A stretch of DNA of 64,000 nt from Diorhabda sublineata (lineage: Eukaryota > Arthropoda > Insecta > Coleoptera > Chrysomelidae), in assembly GCF_026230105.1 (NCBI RefSeq), contig NC_079474.1, positions 39,446,294 through 39,510,293 on the forward strand, given 5' to 3'. Below, in pieces: positions 37,540 through 50,715 of this stretch. The position numbers and the translations under genes are program-made. Positions within the stretch are counted from its first letter, which is position 1. Each line of letters opens with the position of its first letter. The notes beneath the pieces were generated by a model. It was not told the DNA's origin. It made no database searches and saw only the letters and a list, made by a program, of their open reading frames with translations.

Positions 37540-37940
37540 TATGTCAGATCAAGAGATCGTGTTGGCCATTCTATCTATCCGCGCCTCCTTATCCACCAAA
37601 ACATTTTGTTCTGGTACTGCTGAATGATTTGGTAATAGGTAGTTGCTCCATTTTACTAAAACGATATTATATTCGCAGGAGCTTGTAGGTTTGCTCAATC
37701 AAGATAGAAGTTTGTCAAAGTGGGCACTACATTATTTTGGAGCACTTCTAAATATTTATCACCATTAAAGTTACTATCTGTGAAAAAAGGGACCTACGTT
37801 ACCAAATTTGTGATAAACGCACCTTGCTCTTTTGACGTCTTGTGTAGTTAAACAAAGATTTGGAAAACTAAAAGTTCTGAAGAACACCGATTTTTTCCGA
37901 AGGGAATACCTCATTTTCTGCAGAAAAGTAGAACGCCGCT
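37540..37940 (-). pseudogene. mariner-like transposase relic (long-arm family)
   Basis: On the minus strand, VGPFFTDSNFNGDKYLEVLQ and NNVVPTLTNFYLD lie at about 37700-37810. QNGATTYYQIIQQYQN, a damaged QQDGAPPHY region, follows near 37620-37670, and RRRIDRMANTIS, a damaged GRRG.IEWPPRSPD region, near 37560-37590. These correspond in order to IVGPFFINGNLNGESYLELL and later blocks of the transposase at 10429-11244. It is far more decayed, and the N-terminal part was not read. Confidence 0.6.
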
Positions 37941-37959
37941 TCCACAGTCATGCGTGAAA

Positions 37960-38200
37960 TTAGTGCCGCGAGTGTCGTCGGAGAAGTAAAAGGCCAACCA
38001 GAAAACTATCTGCCAGGATCTTTTGGCCCCATCATATTTTGCACCACGGCTCCGTAGAGGAGGTTCAACAAGCCGTGACGCAGTGGCTGAGCAGCATTCC
38101 GGTCCAGGCGTTCCTGGAAGTGTAGGAAACCTAGAAAGTAGTCGGCAGCAGAATGTAGATGCAAAAGGAAGCTACTTCTAATGGATTGTAATATTTTCAT
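37960..38200 (+). pseudogene. mariner transposase C-terminal relic
   Basis: The + strand gives a third-Asp remnant (QDLLAPSYF, usually SPDLAPSDYF). VEEVQQAVTQWLSSIPVQAF and LEV follow, a well-known mariner C-terminal stretch, and then a degraded end near 38160. It lies close beside the opposite-strand relic at 37540-37940. The minus-strand ORF at 38006-38200 is a shadow. Confidence 0.6.
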
Positions 38201-41200
38201 GAATAAATATTTTTTTTAAATGAATCCTGCAACTTCCAGACCAGACCCGGTATCTTTTCAAATAACCTATCTAATTTGAAAAAACTTATTGTGAAAACTA
38301 GAATTATATGATAAATATAAATAATTTCCATAATACCGGGGTTACCGACCGTGTCACAAAAAAAAACTTACGTTGTATATAAATATAGATCTCCAACATT
38401 AACTATCTCATCTCTGAAATCTGGTTTTGGATAGATTTTTACTGCATTTTTCTGATACATAAACATAATCTGTGTCACATTTACCATACTGAACTATCAA
38501 ATAGGAGCTAGAGAAATAAAATATTTTGCACAAACCTGATTCTATTTTCACTATTTTAGAATATAAAACTCGAACAAGAAGACTAACATTTATGGTAACA
38601 ATAAAATTAACGCTCAGTAGTGAATATAAATCACTCTCTTTATAGTTGTAGTAAATGTCATGAGAAAACTAATGATAACTCCTATTGTCTGGGTCAGGTT
38701 TTTAATTCCATTGCCAAAATTTTAATAAAGAAAACAATAAATTGAAACGTGTATCACGTTCCTGATGTCATTGTTAAAAATATTATGTACTCTCTTGACA
38801 CTGACCAAAATAAATCAACTTGATTCTGGCTAAATTAATATTTCATCCAAACAACGTACTTAAGGTTAAAAACCAACCAGGGCCCAGTGAAAAATATGAT
38901 TAGGTGAACAAAATTCTGAAACTTGTCCATATTTAAGCTTTTGAGTCCCCGATTACGGAAATTTTTTTTCATAGGACTAGCTAGCGCACAGTGGTCGAAA
39001 ATCAAATCAAAATCAAATATAATAGAAATAGTATAATAATATAATAATTGATATAGTTTATTACGTCAGTTGTATCATAATATGATGATCCATATTGATC
39101 TGATAACTGTGACAAGTCACTATTCGTTTTCTCGAGACTAAGTTTTATAAGGATAATTATTCGATCCGATCATTTTACTTTAGTAAATATAAAACATCTG
39201 AATCTAAAGGTGTTTTTTTGACAGGTTGCCGTAGTTAAGGACAATAGGCACGAGTAAAACTGATAGCATTCTCAAAAAATATTTTTTTTATCGTAATTCT
39301 TACACTGAAACGTCGAAACTTTTTATTTCTGGCTTCCTGGCCTGTCTAACTGGAACACATCGATTTTCAATAATCTGAACGTTACCGTTGAAGATTTTAT
39401 GAATCGTGGGAGTCACACCGCACAAGGAATACAAATCAAAGTAGATCCGTTTACTTTCAGACGTGTATTAGTTGGCATCGATTTTTTATCCTGACGGAAG
39501 TCATTGAAGAACAATCATGAATCGTTTTATGAGAGCTTCATATAACCTTCAATAACTCGCTGACTTTTCCTCTTTTGTTTCCTCACTAAAACGTTCGTAA
39601 CATTGTGCAGCTGAAATACGTAATAAAATCAAGTCATCTAAATCAACCAACTAGAGTATTTATTTCTTTCAGTTTTCAGTGATATTTGTCCCACTTTTCC
39701 AAAACTCTCTTATGTTCAAACCAAACCAATCTCTTGATTTTTTGAGATACTTCACCCACTTTTCCAAAGATTTCTTCCTAGTAATTCTGTGTCTGAAAAA
39801 AATTATATATAACTCAAAACGCAAAAATTCTTTGCAACATTTAAAGACTAGGAAGATTGCTGAAACAAATCGTACAAACAAATCCTAGGGGTAACTTGGG
39901 GTTTATATAGTTTTCGTTATTGATTAGAGGCGTACATTAACAAATTGTAAATCATCTATACAGATAGATTGTGTTTTCAACAACGAATGTGGTAATATAA
40001 TGTCTTATATAATTGCTATGTAAACAGACTCGACTTTTGTCTACCTAATCAGTCATATTTTCCACTGTGTGGCGCGACACATAGGATTGTCGCATATTTC
40101 TTTGATTAGAAAAAAGTAAAGTTCAATATTTTGTTAATTAATGATTCAATTCTAAAAACTGACAGCATATTTTCTATTACGATATGAGTCTATACATTAG
40201 TTTACTCATTTATTGTCATTTGCAGTTCTTACTAACATGTTATAAAAAAACTTTCGTTTTGATTCAGAATCAGAAGTGTCAGATTAATGATTTAATTTAA
40301 ATGGATATGAGGAATTGAAAAAATATACTGATTCTTATTTTGGATGAGATTCTAAGACTAATGATTTAATTTCATCACATCCTGTGTGAACATTTCTACT
40401 TGTTTTTTTGATCATTTTGTTTTTCTTAACTCGAAACTTGACGCCAATAACATATTATATAATAAGTAGGTTATGTCACCTTAACAAACAATCTTTTGCT
40501 AGATTTAGAGTTGAAGAATTTTTATTACTCCAATAAAATTATGCAAACAACCTTCCAACATATTTTTTAATGCATGGTAATCAAAAATAAATAGAAAAAT
40601 ATGTTGGTCAGTAGTAATTTTTTACAATGGAACACGCTTAAAAATATATACTGTATTTTGCAATATTTGCAACTGTGGTCAAGTGAAACGCTATGAAATT
40701 TGATGGATTCGGCGTCTGCAACGTCGTCGTTGTATCCCCTAATTTTATACATGACCCAGTTCCCCAAAGGTATCAGGGTCGTATTGTGTTCAATTTGAGA
40801 GTTGCTAAAATATCTGAAGAGTCTTTTTATTTTGTATACAGATACAAGGTTCATAACATATTCATGGTTATTACAATTACAAGAAAAACGGTTGGTACGA
40901 GGAAACCTAAAATTATGAATTAAATTTGGGTAAAATTTCAAAGTGGATCTCCACCCAAATTTTTTGCTGCACTTCAGGTCCTTAAAAGGGAAAATTAAAT
41001 TATGTAAAGATATAGGAAAGATTTTTTAAGGGGTGATCGGAGAAAAATTCATTTTTTATTTTTAACATAATTTTAGTTTACTGTTTCATAATTTCTTTAT
41101 ACATAAAAAGTTATCATATTTCTTATTATGGATTATCAACAATTACAAATTAATAAACAATTAAATTTAATATAAAAATCGCGAATTGTTATAATCAACG

Positions 41201-41409
41201 AATGCAAGCGATCAGTGAGTGTGGTTAGCATAACTGCGTCTAAACAGAAATTCCGCGATGTAACCATCCATGTCATAATCCGGCGGCCATATTTTGGCAT
41301 ATTAGGTTAGGCCCTTCGGAGTCTACCCCCTCTTTTTTTGTTAGTGATGAATCATCAACAAATTCTCAGCAGAACTACCAACTCAAAATTTGACACAATA
41401 GAAGAAGTG
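38201..41409. other. AT-rich stretch, nothing firmly recognised
   Basis: About 3.2 kb with no supported gene. A string near 38336-38370 (ACCGACCGTGTCACAA) loosely resembles part of the arm of the long-armed family (near 34589-34604), but the match is too short to call. Opposing ORFs at 40567-40941 and 40693-40923 have no family features. Confidence 0.45.
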
Positions 41410-41417
41410 AAGGGAAA

Positions 41418-41520
41418 AAGAGGTTAGGTTAGGTTAGGTTAAGATAGGCTAGGCTAGGCTAGGCTAGGATAGGTCAGGTGAGGATAGGTTGGGATAGGTT
41501 AGGTTAGGTTAGGCTAGGTT
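41418..41520 (+). repeat. short (TTAGG)n-like interstitial tract
   Basis: About 100 bp made of AGGTT/AGGCT/AGGAT pentamers, with pure TTAGG runs at the start (GGTTAGGTTAGGTTAGGTTA) and near the end. (TTAGG)n is the usual insect telomere repeat. The degenerate middle suggests an old interstitial insertion or local expansion. Confidence 0.85.
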
Positions 41521-44500
41521 CAAATATTTGTTTTTAAACCTCATGTGGCATCGCTGTAGATGCCCGCCTATTCCGATATGATTGGATAATTATTATCATT
41601 CAATATTCATAAGGTCATGAGTATTATGTGTCTTTCCCACCTTGAAAGTACTTTCGGAGCACTAAAAAACAATCCTTTGTGCGGGATAAAATTTCTTCAC
41701 TAAATATTTACCGTAATTTGCCGGAATAATCACCGAAATTAGTAGTTATTCATACTACAAGAGATGTAAGTAACATTTACCAGCTGAGAACAATTTTGGG
41801 CCCGAGCGATAGCGAAAACTGGTATATCTACTCACATCACGTGCAATATATAAGATTTTTTTCTTTTTTCTCCATAATTAATTTCTGGATTTCTATTAAT
41901 TTAATTCGATACTTTTCATATGAAATTTTGATCAGCTTTGACCGGTTTATATAACATCATCAGCATTTTTATTTTATCAACAAAGTCAGAATGGAAGAAG
42001 ACGTCAAGACCAAACAGACTGATCTTGAAGTTTGATAAACCGTACTTTTGGCGTACTTTTACCAAAAATCTGCTATATTAAATATTTTGTTCTCAATATT
42101 TCATGCTGAACTCCACCATTTTAATAGAGGAAAACATAGCTATTCCCAAGTATCCTGAAATTGGAGCATTTTTAAAAAAAATTAATCGTTGTTAGTTTGA
42201 CCCCAAAGATGGTAGTCGCCAAGGGGAAAGTCCAAAAGAGTATTTCAAGCGCTGTGAACGCTTAGTGGAATGCACCAAATGACATATTTGCACTTAAACG
42301 TTGATATTAGGCTGATTCAATCCTAATCGTTGGAAAATGGAAATTAAGTATATACATACATGCTTCCAATGTACCTAAAGACGACTTTATAGTACTAATT
42401 TAAGTCCAGAAAATGGCACTTTACGGTATCATTGTAGTTTAGAGTACTCTTAAATTGTCCCAATTAAATTCAATATGTCTGCCTCTGATTACAATGTTAC
42501 CTTAGTAACTTCTGTTAATTTTCATTTTTTTAAATGATAAGAGAATAATGATATTCCATATTTTAATATAATTTTTCTTTTCATTTAAAACCGAAAACAA
42601 TATGGAAAAAACATATTACGGTATACATTCGTGAAGTTATTATTACGGTACTCGATTAGATATTCTTGACTCGGCTACTTCGTCGCCTCGTCATAAACAA
42701 CTTTTTCAAATCTCCTGTAAATTTGCATTTACGTCACTGTTCTTCTGGAAAGGCAATGTGTTTTACGAGTGATATGCTTTTGCTAGCAATTATTATTAAT
42801 GTTTATTGCGTATGTTCGGAACTGATTAATCAATCTATAGTCATCACTTGTGTGTATATACCTTTGCCTTCTCAATTTTGACGTAACGAAGTCATTCAAA
42901 GGACGTTATACACCGTATACTGTGAATGAACGACAGTTTCGAGCTAACGTTACCAATCGGTGACCTTCATGTTTCGTGAAATGCGATTCGACCTTAAGAG
43001 AACTAATGTGCTGAACGATATATATGATTGATAAATGAGATCAAATCTAATTATAAAATCACAGGTGTTTTACATTATAACAGAATTTTTTGTTTTATAA
43101 CAAGATTGAATGAGGTGATTGATAAAATACTTACCGGTATAATGGATTTAACATCAGTAGATTCATAATTTCACCGATAATATTTAAATATAGTGCGGTC
43201 ACGAATAATTGAGAAAAATTAATTATAAAACAGTTGTTTATTCATTTCTTTTCAACTTATTCCATCCTTCAGCTTAATTTTGTATTCCTCTTTTCTTGTT
43301 TCATGTTTCTGTCATATTTTACTGTTTATTTTCTATATCCAATAACGTCTCAATATCCTTTCCAATTTACCAGGATCCGTAATTCTTTTTTCTGTCTATA
43401 GGTTGTCCCTATTTAATTCTCTATATTCATTGTATGATTCCTATCCTACTATTGTTCTTTATTAACATTCTATCTCTTAACTTTAAGTTCCATTCCTTTT
43501 TTCTCATTAAACGTTTTTTATATTATACCATTTATTTCCAGTTTCCAATAATTAATTTTGTTTGGTACATTCTAAATATCTCGTATATTCTTATAACTTT
43601 TTTGTCTTCCAATAATCTTAGTTTATTTTTTGATTTTTATCACAGTTCATGCAAACATAAAAAGCATTAACACCAGAAGTGCACATATCAAGAGCTCAAT
43701 TTTGGCAACCAGTGCATTGTACCCACTTTTCTCCTGGGAGACTAACTGAATTTGAGTTAGCGCATTCTTAATGTATTGGCCTTACATAGCTTATAAAGTG
43801 CTAGATAAAATAAAAAAACTCGTCCTCATTAACCCAATCACGGCGTCTCATACGTTCAGGTGGACCATTCGCGATTAAATACTATTTAAACTTCTTCCGA
43901 GGAAATATAAACATCACAGGAACTGACTTTCCAGTTGCTGACTTTACAGAACCAACAGTATGCTCTCCTTTAGCTAATATTATTTTACTTAGTTTCAACA
44001 ATGTTAGAAGCTGGGGATTGATACTCTTTCTTAACAGACAAAGAACAAATCTGTCCATTTTGTTATCTTTAGCAGTTTTATGGAACTTTTATGGACTTCA
44101 TCTACAGCTTTTTCTATCGATTTTTCACTGATATTAGTACATTCCGTTTTTTTTTGTAATTTCTGATCATAAAATTGGAGCAACATTAATGTAGAAACAT
44201 CCAAGAATAGCGTGACTAAATATTAGGGCTCAATTGAACATGACTCAATTGACCTCGAATGACCCTTTTCCCGAATTCCTCTTAATATGTTGGATAATTA
44301 AAAATTCATTGCATATAATTTATTTATGAAACTTGAAACATTAACAATATTATATTTTAAAAGTCAAATACACTTCATAATCGTATTATAATATTTGTGG
44401 CTTTTCAACCAACTTTCAATGGATCGATATTTTTTTACTTTTAGCACTAAACTTCCAACATCACGTGCTGTCTTTCAGAAAAAAAACGACGGCTGGTGAC

Positions 44501-46949
44501 TAATATAACAGTGGCGCGGCTCCCTCAACCCCTCACTTCGTGTTATACAATCAGCTCTGTGTATCACAAACCATGTGCGAGATACTATGGGTGTAAAACA
44601 CTAGACCCCAAGGTCCAACAAACTCCGCTCCTCCCTAGATGTGGTCTAAAATGGCTATTAATAATTGAGATGAAAATATTGTGTGCTCAGAAATGATTTA
44701 CAAAAAATTCTGATATTCTCGTATGAAGAATAATATATTATTTTACAAATAATAACGAATGTCATAACTCACGCAGATGAAGTTTGTAGCACGAGCTGCA
44801 GACAACAATGTAAGTCATTAAGTGAGTTATGATCTATTTTTATGCAAGTTGAATACTATACTTTATCTACGACTATAACAAAAAATACTAAAAGACAAGT
44901 TCAAAGAAAGAACATTATTCAAAAATTTTAATAGTTACCTACAACATAACGATGCATCGATAGGACGAAGATTTGATTATGTTTGAAAAAAAAATTTAGT
45001 CACAATGAATCTTGTATCCCTAACACTGGCAATAGAAAAAAAGAATCATGATCTCAATATGATATCTGCAATTGTAATTGTGCGGCACGAGAAGCACCCA
45101 TATTGCCCATTATTAAAGCAATCCAAAATAAATTGAGTTTAATTGAAGATGAAAACGATTAGAATATTGTGAGATCTACCACGATCAGTTGGTTCGTTTA
45201 TGAAAGTTTTATGCCATTTTTCCTTCTAGATACATGTTTGTGTAAATTGATTAACTTGATTCCGTTATCGAAATTCCTTTTATTAAGAACAAAATTTATA
45301 CTATTTAGGTATCAACCTAATTTGGAAACGTCATAATTTTCCAAGTGAAAATACTCCCATCAAAACTAATGATGGATGTTCCCTTTCCATAAATCGACAG
45401 AAGTACAGGGCCACGTTGGTATTCGCTATTCCAATAATCTTTCTTGATTCATAATAGTGGACTCAAGTTGTTTTTCTATCTATATATACTATTTACTCAA
45501 AAGGAGTTGAATAATTGATATAAAAATTAATAGAACTAGACAAGGGAAATAATAACTTTCTATAATCAAAGTTATAATACCAGAAATCAAGTTGTGACTT
45601 TTGACGTCCATGTATAAGAAGACTATTAGATAAAAATGAATAATCAATATCACCAACAAATCAGACAATGGACCCAAACACTGAAAAACCATAAAGAAAT
45701 AGAGTAAATTTTGGTTATAAATTAAAAAATGAATAACTAATGTGGAGAAATCATCAAATCGTAAATAAAGAAGAGACTGGTCCAAAAAAATTTTGAAATA
45801 GATACTAAGGTTGTTTCTAATTTTCTATCAATGTTTCGATGTATTCAAACATTTTCTTTTCTATTGCTTAAATTTAGAAATTTCTCTATCGTTATTCTCT
45901 TCCTTTTGACTCTTCTTGTTCAATCACGTCATAACATTCATTCAAATGTACTCTTTAAAATCCAGTAAATTTGTTTCTCAACACTTTTAGATATTTCTTC
46001 ATCATATTATATCATATTTTAATGATCCCCCATTACGGTCCTGTCGCCTATTACCATAGTAGTTCACCGTAAATTCAAATAACCTAATTTTCTCAAATGA
46101 GCCCTAAGATTTCACCCGTTATACACCCAGTGATCGATTAGGATGGTAGTTTTCGTCTTGAGGGCATAGCCTCCTGTAAGAAACGACTTTTGCGTATATC
46201 GAAGTGCCTATCAGGCAAAACTGAATAGTTGTTCGAAGTTCGTTTTTTTACAAGAAAATAGTGATTTGAAAATACGTGAGGCTCTTTTTTGTTTTTGTCG
46301 GTGTATTGATTTTTCTCTGTGGGATAGGTATGTATGGGCTACGAAGGTGAATAGAGGAATTTATCACGAGATTGTTTTAACAAGTCTAGTTTATACGATT
46401 ACATGAAAATTTTAGAGATGTAAGTGGCTGTTTTATCATAAAATGTTTGTGCGAAATCTCAAAATGTAAACAGTTTCAGCTTCTGGTAAGCATAAAATTC
46501 CAGTGCAGTGCAAAGCACACCTTTTCAAATAAAGTATTTTGAAATTTTAACCATTAAATGGAAGGATATAAAACTAAACAATAAGAGTGGAACAATGAGG
46601 ATGAAATATCCAAAATCACAAAGATATATGAATTAAGAAACGTGAAGATAAGACAAGCATTAGATATTGGAACAGTAACACAATGTATAGTAAAAAAATA
46701 AATGGCGATGCATTTCATATGAATGGAAAATACGTAAAATACCAAAACAATATGGGCAGCAAAAATAATAATTAATAAACGAGAGGTGAGAACATAGAAT
46801 AAGACAATAGCAGGTGTACGAAAAACAGAAATTGGAACGGAGCAAATATTATATTGAAGAATAGAAAAAAAAGGAAATTTAGTGATTGCTGATTTAGCCA
46901 ATGCAACAAGATCATAAGATTTTGGGACAGGAAAATAATACATTAGTTT
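41521..46949. other. AT-rich stretch, nothing recognised
   Basis: About 5.4 kb. The only structure noted is a hairpin at about 44761-44831 with arms TCATAACTCAC and GTGAGTTATGA. ORFs here are short and AT-driven. Confidence 0.45.
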
Positions 46950-47625
46950 TGTGAGCCCCCTCTTGAAGCTTTTTTTCAAAGTAATTTACAGGAGAATTTA
47001 CAAATTATTTCAGCGCCAAATATCCCCCTAGACAATTCGGAATGCAAATGATGTTGCTGTTTTGCCATTTATCCATTTACTTTATCAAGCAATGATGCGT
47101 ATTAGTCTCCTGTTATTGTTTTACCTTTTTGAATATATTCAAATATATATTGAATATATTCAATGAACATAATCCCATGATTATCCTAAAAAAATGCCGA
47201 TGAAATCGTCTTTGCCTTTCTCGGAGCAAATTCGCCATATATAATCGACTGTCTTGAGTGATTTTTATTTGAGGAGTGCAGCGATAGATCCAGGTTTCAT
47301 CAACAGTTATGAATCGAAGCAAACGTAGCACCCAAAGGTCGAATAGCTGATGAATATATAATTCTTCTGGCAATATATAGAAAATGCCTTCTTTGATATG
47401 CTTCTTCTATTTCTCTAACCTTAATCTGTCAATCGTCGATTATATCGCTGGTTGTCTCACTTTTTGACTCTCTTGAACGCAGTCAAGTTGATACAGCCAC
47501 GTTTGAATTCAGATTATCAAAATTGACGGTCGTACATAACAATACAATGTCAAACTTAAACTATTGATAAATACTGACATCTTCAGGTTAAGATAGGAAA
47601 CTTGTTGACGACCCTGATATGCCAT
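46950..47625 (-). pseudogene. mariner relic with terminal repeat
   Basis: On the minus strand, LRFITVDETWIYRCTPQIKI with an RRFHRHFF-like continuation (47190-47320) is the first catalytic Asp region (usually FVTVDETWIHHYTPETK). The high-coordinate end (about 47575-47615) reads on the minus strand CAACAAGTTTCCTATCTTAA then CCTGAAGATGTCAGTAT, a terminal repeat like that at 15140-15180. The rest of the transposase is missing. Same family as 14480-15190. Confidence 0.72.
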
Positions 47626-49359
47626 TGTCCACTCAAAATTCTATCCATTAATAATAAAGCTATTCTCCAATGTAAATATAGATTCCAAATATACGATACG
47701 AATATTGTTAACAATAAATAATAAGAATAATTTATGGTAAAAGGAATCCATTTTTCGAATGACTATATATCTTAAACTGAACTATGAATATCTATAAGTT
47801 CTATTTTATTACAATCCTGAAAAGGACGTTATTAGAGATACGAAAAAAGCTACTTAACATCATTTCTTGGAATATTGAGTTCTTCTCTGAATATGAGTAT
47901 AACTCTAGAAAGTTACATATTTTTACACTCAAGAATTATAATATCGGAATTTACTATTCATAAAAGCTCTTAAATTCATATATAGTTAATTATAAATTAA
48001 TCCATATATATATTTCATCACTTTGCAATAAGGTATGAAAGAGAAGATAATAAACGAATGGAAGAAAACACTAAGACACTCTTTCTTTCACAAACCTCAC
48101 ATATAATATTTTATTTCTTAATACGTTAGTCTCATTAATTCTCAGATGATAATTATATGTAGAGATTTGTAATTTTAATTACAGTAACTATACAAGAATA
48201 TTGAAAAATAACAACAAAAGTCTAGAAATAAATTCTGTTACCGCCCTCTTTTATATATATAATCTAATAAAAAAAGAGCTGCCATATAGCCGTATCAAAT
48301 TATAGTGTGGAAAGTTTTGTGTGGAACCGATTATTGCGTGAACATAAGTTGTGAAATTAGTTTTGCAGTAATTTTGAAACTCCAACGATATTACAGTAAA
48401 AAACGACATGTATCTAAACCCCACGAAATTTTTTGTTTAGAATGCGGTTTTTTGTAAATTAAGTTTGGCTATAATTCACGGTTTCCATTAACATTCACAC
48501 AAGGGTTACATGCAAAATTAACCCATTTGCGTCCATGTCATCAACGATGAGAACGTAATGAACTGGGCGCTTCAATGTTACCACTCGTAACCGATACAAT
48601 ATTGGAATATTTTGTAAAATATATGTTTGGTCTCTTGAAATTGGAGATAGAGATATTAGTATTACTATTTTTACTACCACACTTCATTAAGTTTACAATG
48701 TTATGGGTTTGTCTGTATAGATGGAACTTTCAAATTTTTACTTTTATTGACCATATTTGCTTCACTAAAATATTATATTTATTGAATCATTTGATATTAC
48801 ATGAACTAATCTTGAAATTATAATATTAATACCAAATTAATACGATTTAAATATTAACAATTGAACAAACTTGCTTTGAAACATTCCATTCAATAGTTTT
48901 TTTATTAAATCAACATTTATATGAGCCTCTGGCCAAATTTGTTTCCAGAAGTAAAATAGCTTCGATAGTTGAGTGGATCACAATCCTATGATTGGTAAAT
49001 CGAATATCATTAGGGACGTGAATGAACAGTTGATTGTTTTGAAATAACTTGCGATTTTCCACCTTGAAACTATTTGCAGTTTTATAAAAGTAAAATATAT
49101 AAAATAAGAAATGAGAAAACATTTTTTCAAAAAACACTTTATTGAAAATGTACGTGAATCTTGGTATAATTTAAGAATAATTGAAATAATAATTGCTGAT
49201 GATGAAAAAGAATGAGTACAGAAAATAAATGTTAAGGCAAGTCGGTAGTATGGGAAATATTATTTTCTAATAATTAACTGCACAATTCACTATGAAGTAA
49301 AGTTAAAATTCATTGTTACGGATATTGACGAATATTGTGACGAAGTATAAAAACTGTCC
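47626..49359. other. AT-rich stretch, nothing recognised
   Basis: Non-coding AT-rich DNA. ORFs at 48495-49137 lack family features. Confidence 0.45.
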
Positions 49360-50715
49360 TCTTTCCTTCAGGGGATAATAACTTTCCGATTATTATCAAT
49401 AATCAATGTTTGGGAAAGTATATTGAAAAACGACGATAGACCCCCAGTTGATACCATTATCTCTCTAAGTGGTCCACCGAGCACTAAAGGGGAGATTGAA
49501 AAAGCTATACTAAATAACAAAGCGGCTGGTCCGGATGGAATTCCTTCAGAAATACTGGTTGATGAGAAAGGCATAGTAGCACTGCATACGGTGTTTAACA
49601 TCATATATGTGACAGATCACAACCCCAGGCAATGGTTAAGCACTAATTTTATCCCCTTATTCAAGAAGACAAATGTAAGAAGATGCGAAGACCATAGCCA
49701 TGCCCTAAAAATATTTCTTAAAATCATACACCAAAGAATAGTCCGAAAGGTGAAAGTGACATAAGCAACTCACAATTTGGGCTTAGGCAAGGGTTAGGTA
49801 TATGACGAGAGAAAGGACGTTTGCCTCTGTTTCATAGATTGTGGAAAGGCATTCGATCGCGTACAGCGCACCACAAATTAATGCAGCTCCTCAAAAGGCT
49901 CGATATAGATCAGAAAGATATCCAATGCATTGAAAACCTATACTAGAACCAAACAGTGCAAATAAAACTAGACAACAATATGTCCGACAACATTCAGAAT
50001 AAAAGGGGGGTGCGATTAGGATGCGTGTTGTCTCCATTCTTATTCAATTTATATTCCGAAGTAATTTTACAAGAGACACTAGAGGATATTGAAATGGGAA
50101 TCAAAATTAATAGGACATGGATTAACAATATCCGTTATGCGGACGATACTGTCCTAATCACTGATAATATGCACGACCTACATCAACTGGTCAATAAGAT
50201 AGGAGAACAGAGCAAATCAATGGGCCTAAAAATCAATACAAAAAACAACATGATTATTTATGATTATTTCAATGAACATAAATATCTTTCAAAACGCCAC
50301 CATAACATTTAACGCAATGCACTTAGAGAGGGTGGATAAATTGAAATATCAGGGAAACAGGCTCCTTGAAGACTGGGCATCAGGCAAAGAAATAAAATGT
50401 CCAATTGAACAAGCCCGACAGGCATTCTTGAGGTTTCGAAGAGTGTTTACTTCTCCCGATTTTGGTCTCAACCTACGACTAAGGTTCGTGAAGTGCTACG
50501 TTTTGGCAAACAACGTGAATTATTTGAATTAATTAAGAAGAGAAAAACGGCGTACCTAGGGCACATTATGCGAAACAACAAATATCAACTTTTGCAGCTA
50601 CTGATCGAAGGTAAAAATGAAGAAAAGAGAGGGATCGCAAGGAAGAAAATATATTGGCTGCGATACATCAGGCAGTGGACGGAACTACGCAAGAAATAGA
50701 AAAGCGATGGGAAAC
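49360..50715 (+). pseudogene. non-LTR retrotransposon reverse transcriptase relic
   Basis: A + strand LINE pol relic with large readable blocks. GEIEKAILNNKAAGPDGIPS (about 49490-49550) is followed by WLSTNFIPLFKKTN, and then a broken CFIDCGKAFDRV-like block (first catalytic Asp, about 49830-49865). Next come KRGVRLGCVLSPFLFNLYSE (50000-50060), NNIRYADDTVLITDN (catalytic YADD near 50131-50142), MGLKINTK, and a FVKCYV block. The tail reads AYLGHIMRNNKYQLLQLLIE and RKKIYWLRYIRQWTELRKK (to about 50697). Frameshifts fall near 49760, 49880, 50290 and 50500. It is the best-preserved RT relic of the 4526-6125 type in the window. Confidence 0.9.

Noticed and set aside
40567..40941. 124-codon minus ORF overlapping a 76-codon plus ORF
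   Set aside because: No recognisable domain on either strand; overlapping ORFs are compatible with chance.
42190..42290. FDPKDGSRQGESPKEYFKRC-like gag-type peptide
   Set aside because: Too short and without a nucleocapsid or protease neighbour.
43640..44300. Possible piggyBac or other transposase relic
   Set aside because: No conserved catalytic or Cys/His motif could be read on either strand.
46554..46979. 141-codon minus ORF with hydrophobic runs
   Set aside because: Phe/Ile/Tyr richness is what AT-rich non-coding DNA gives; no family features.
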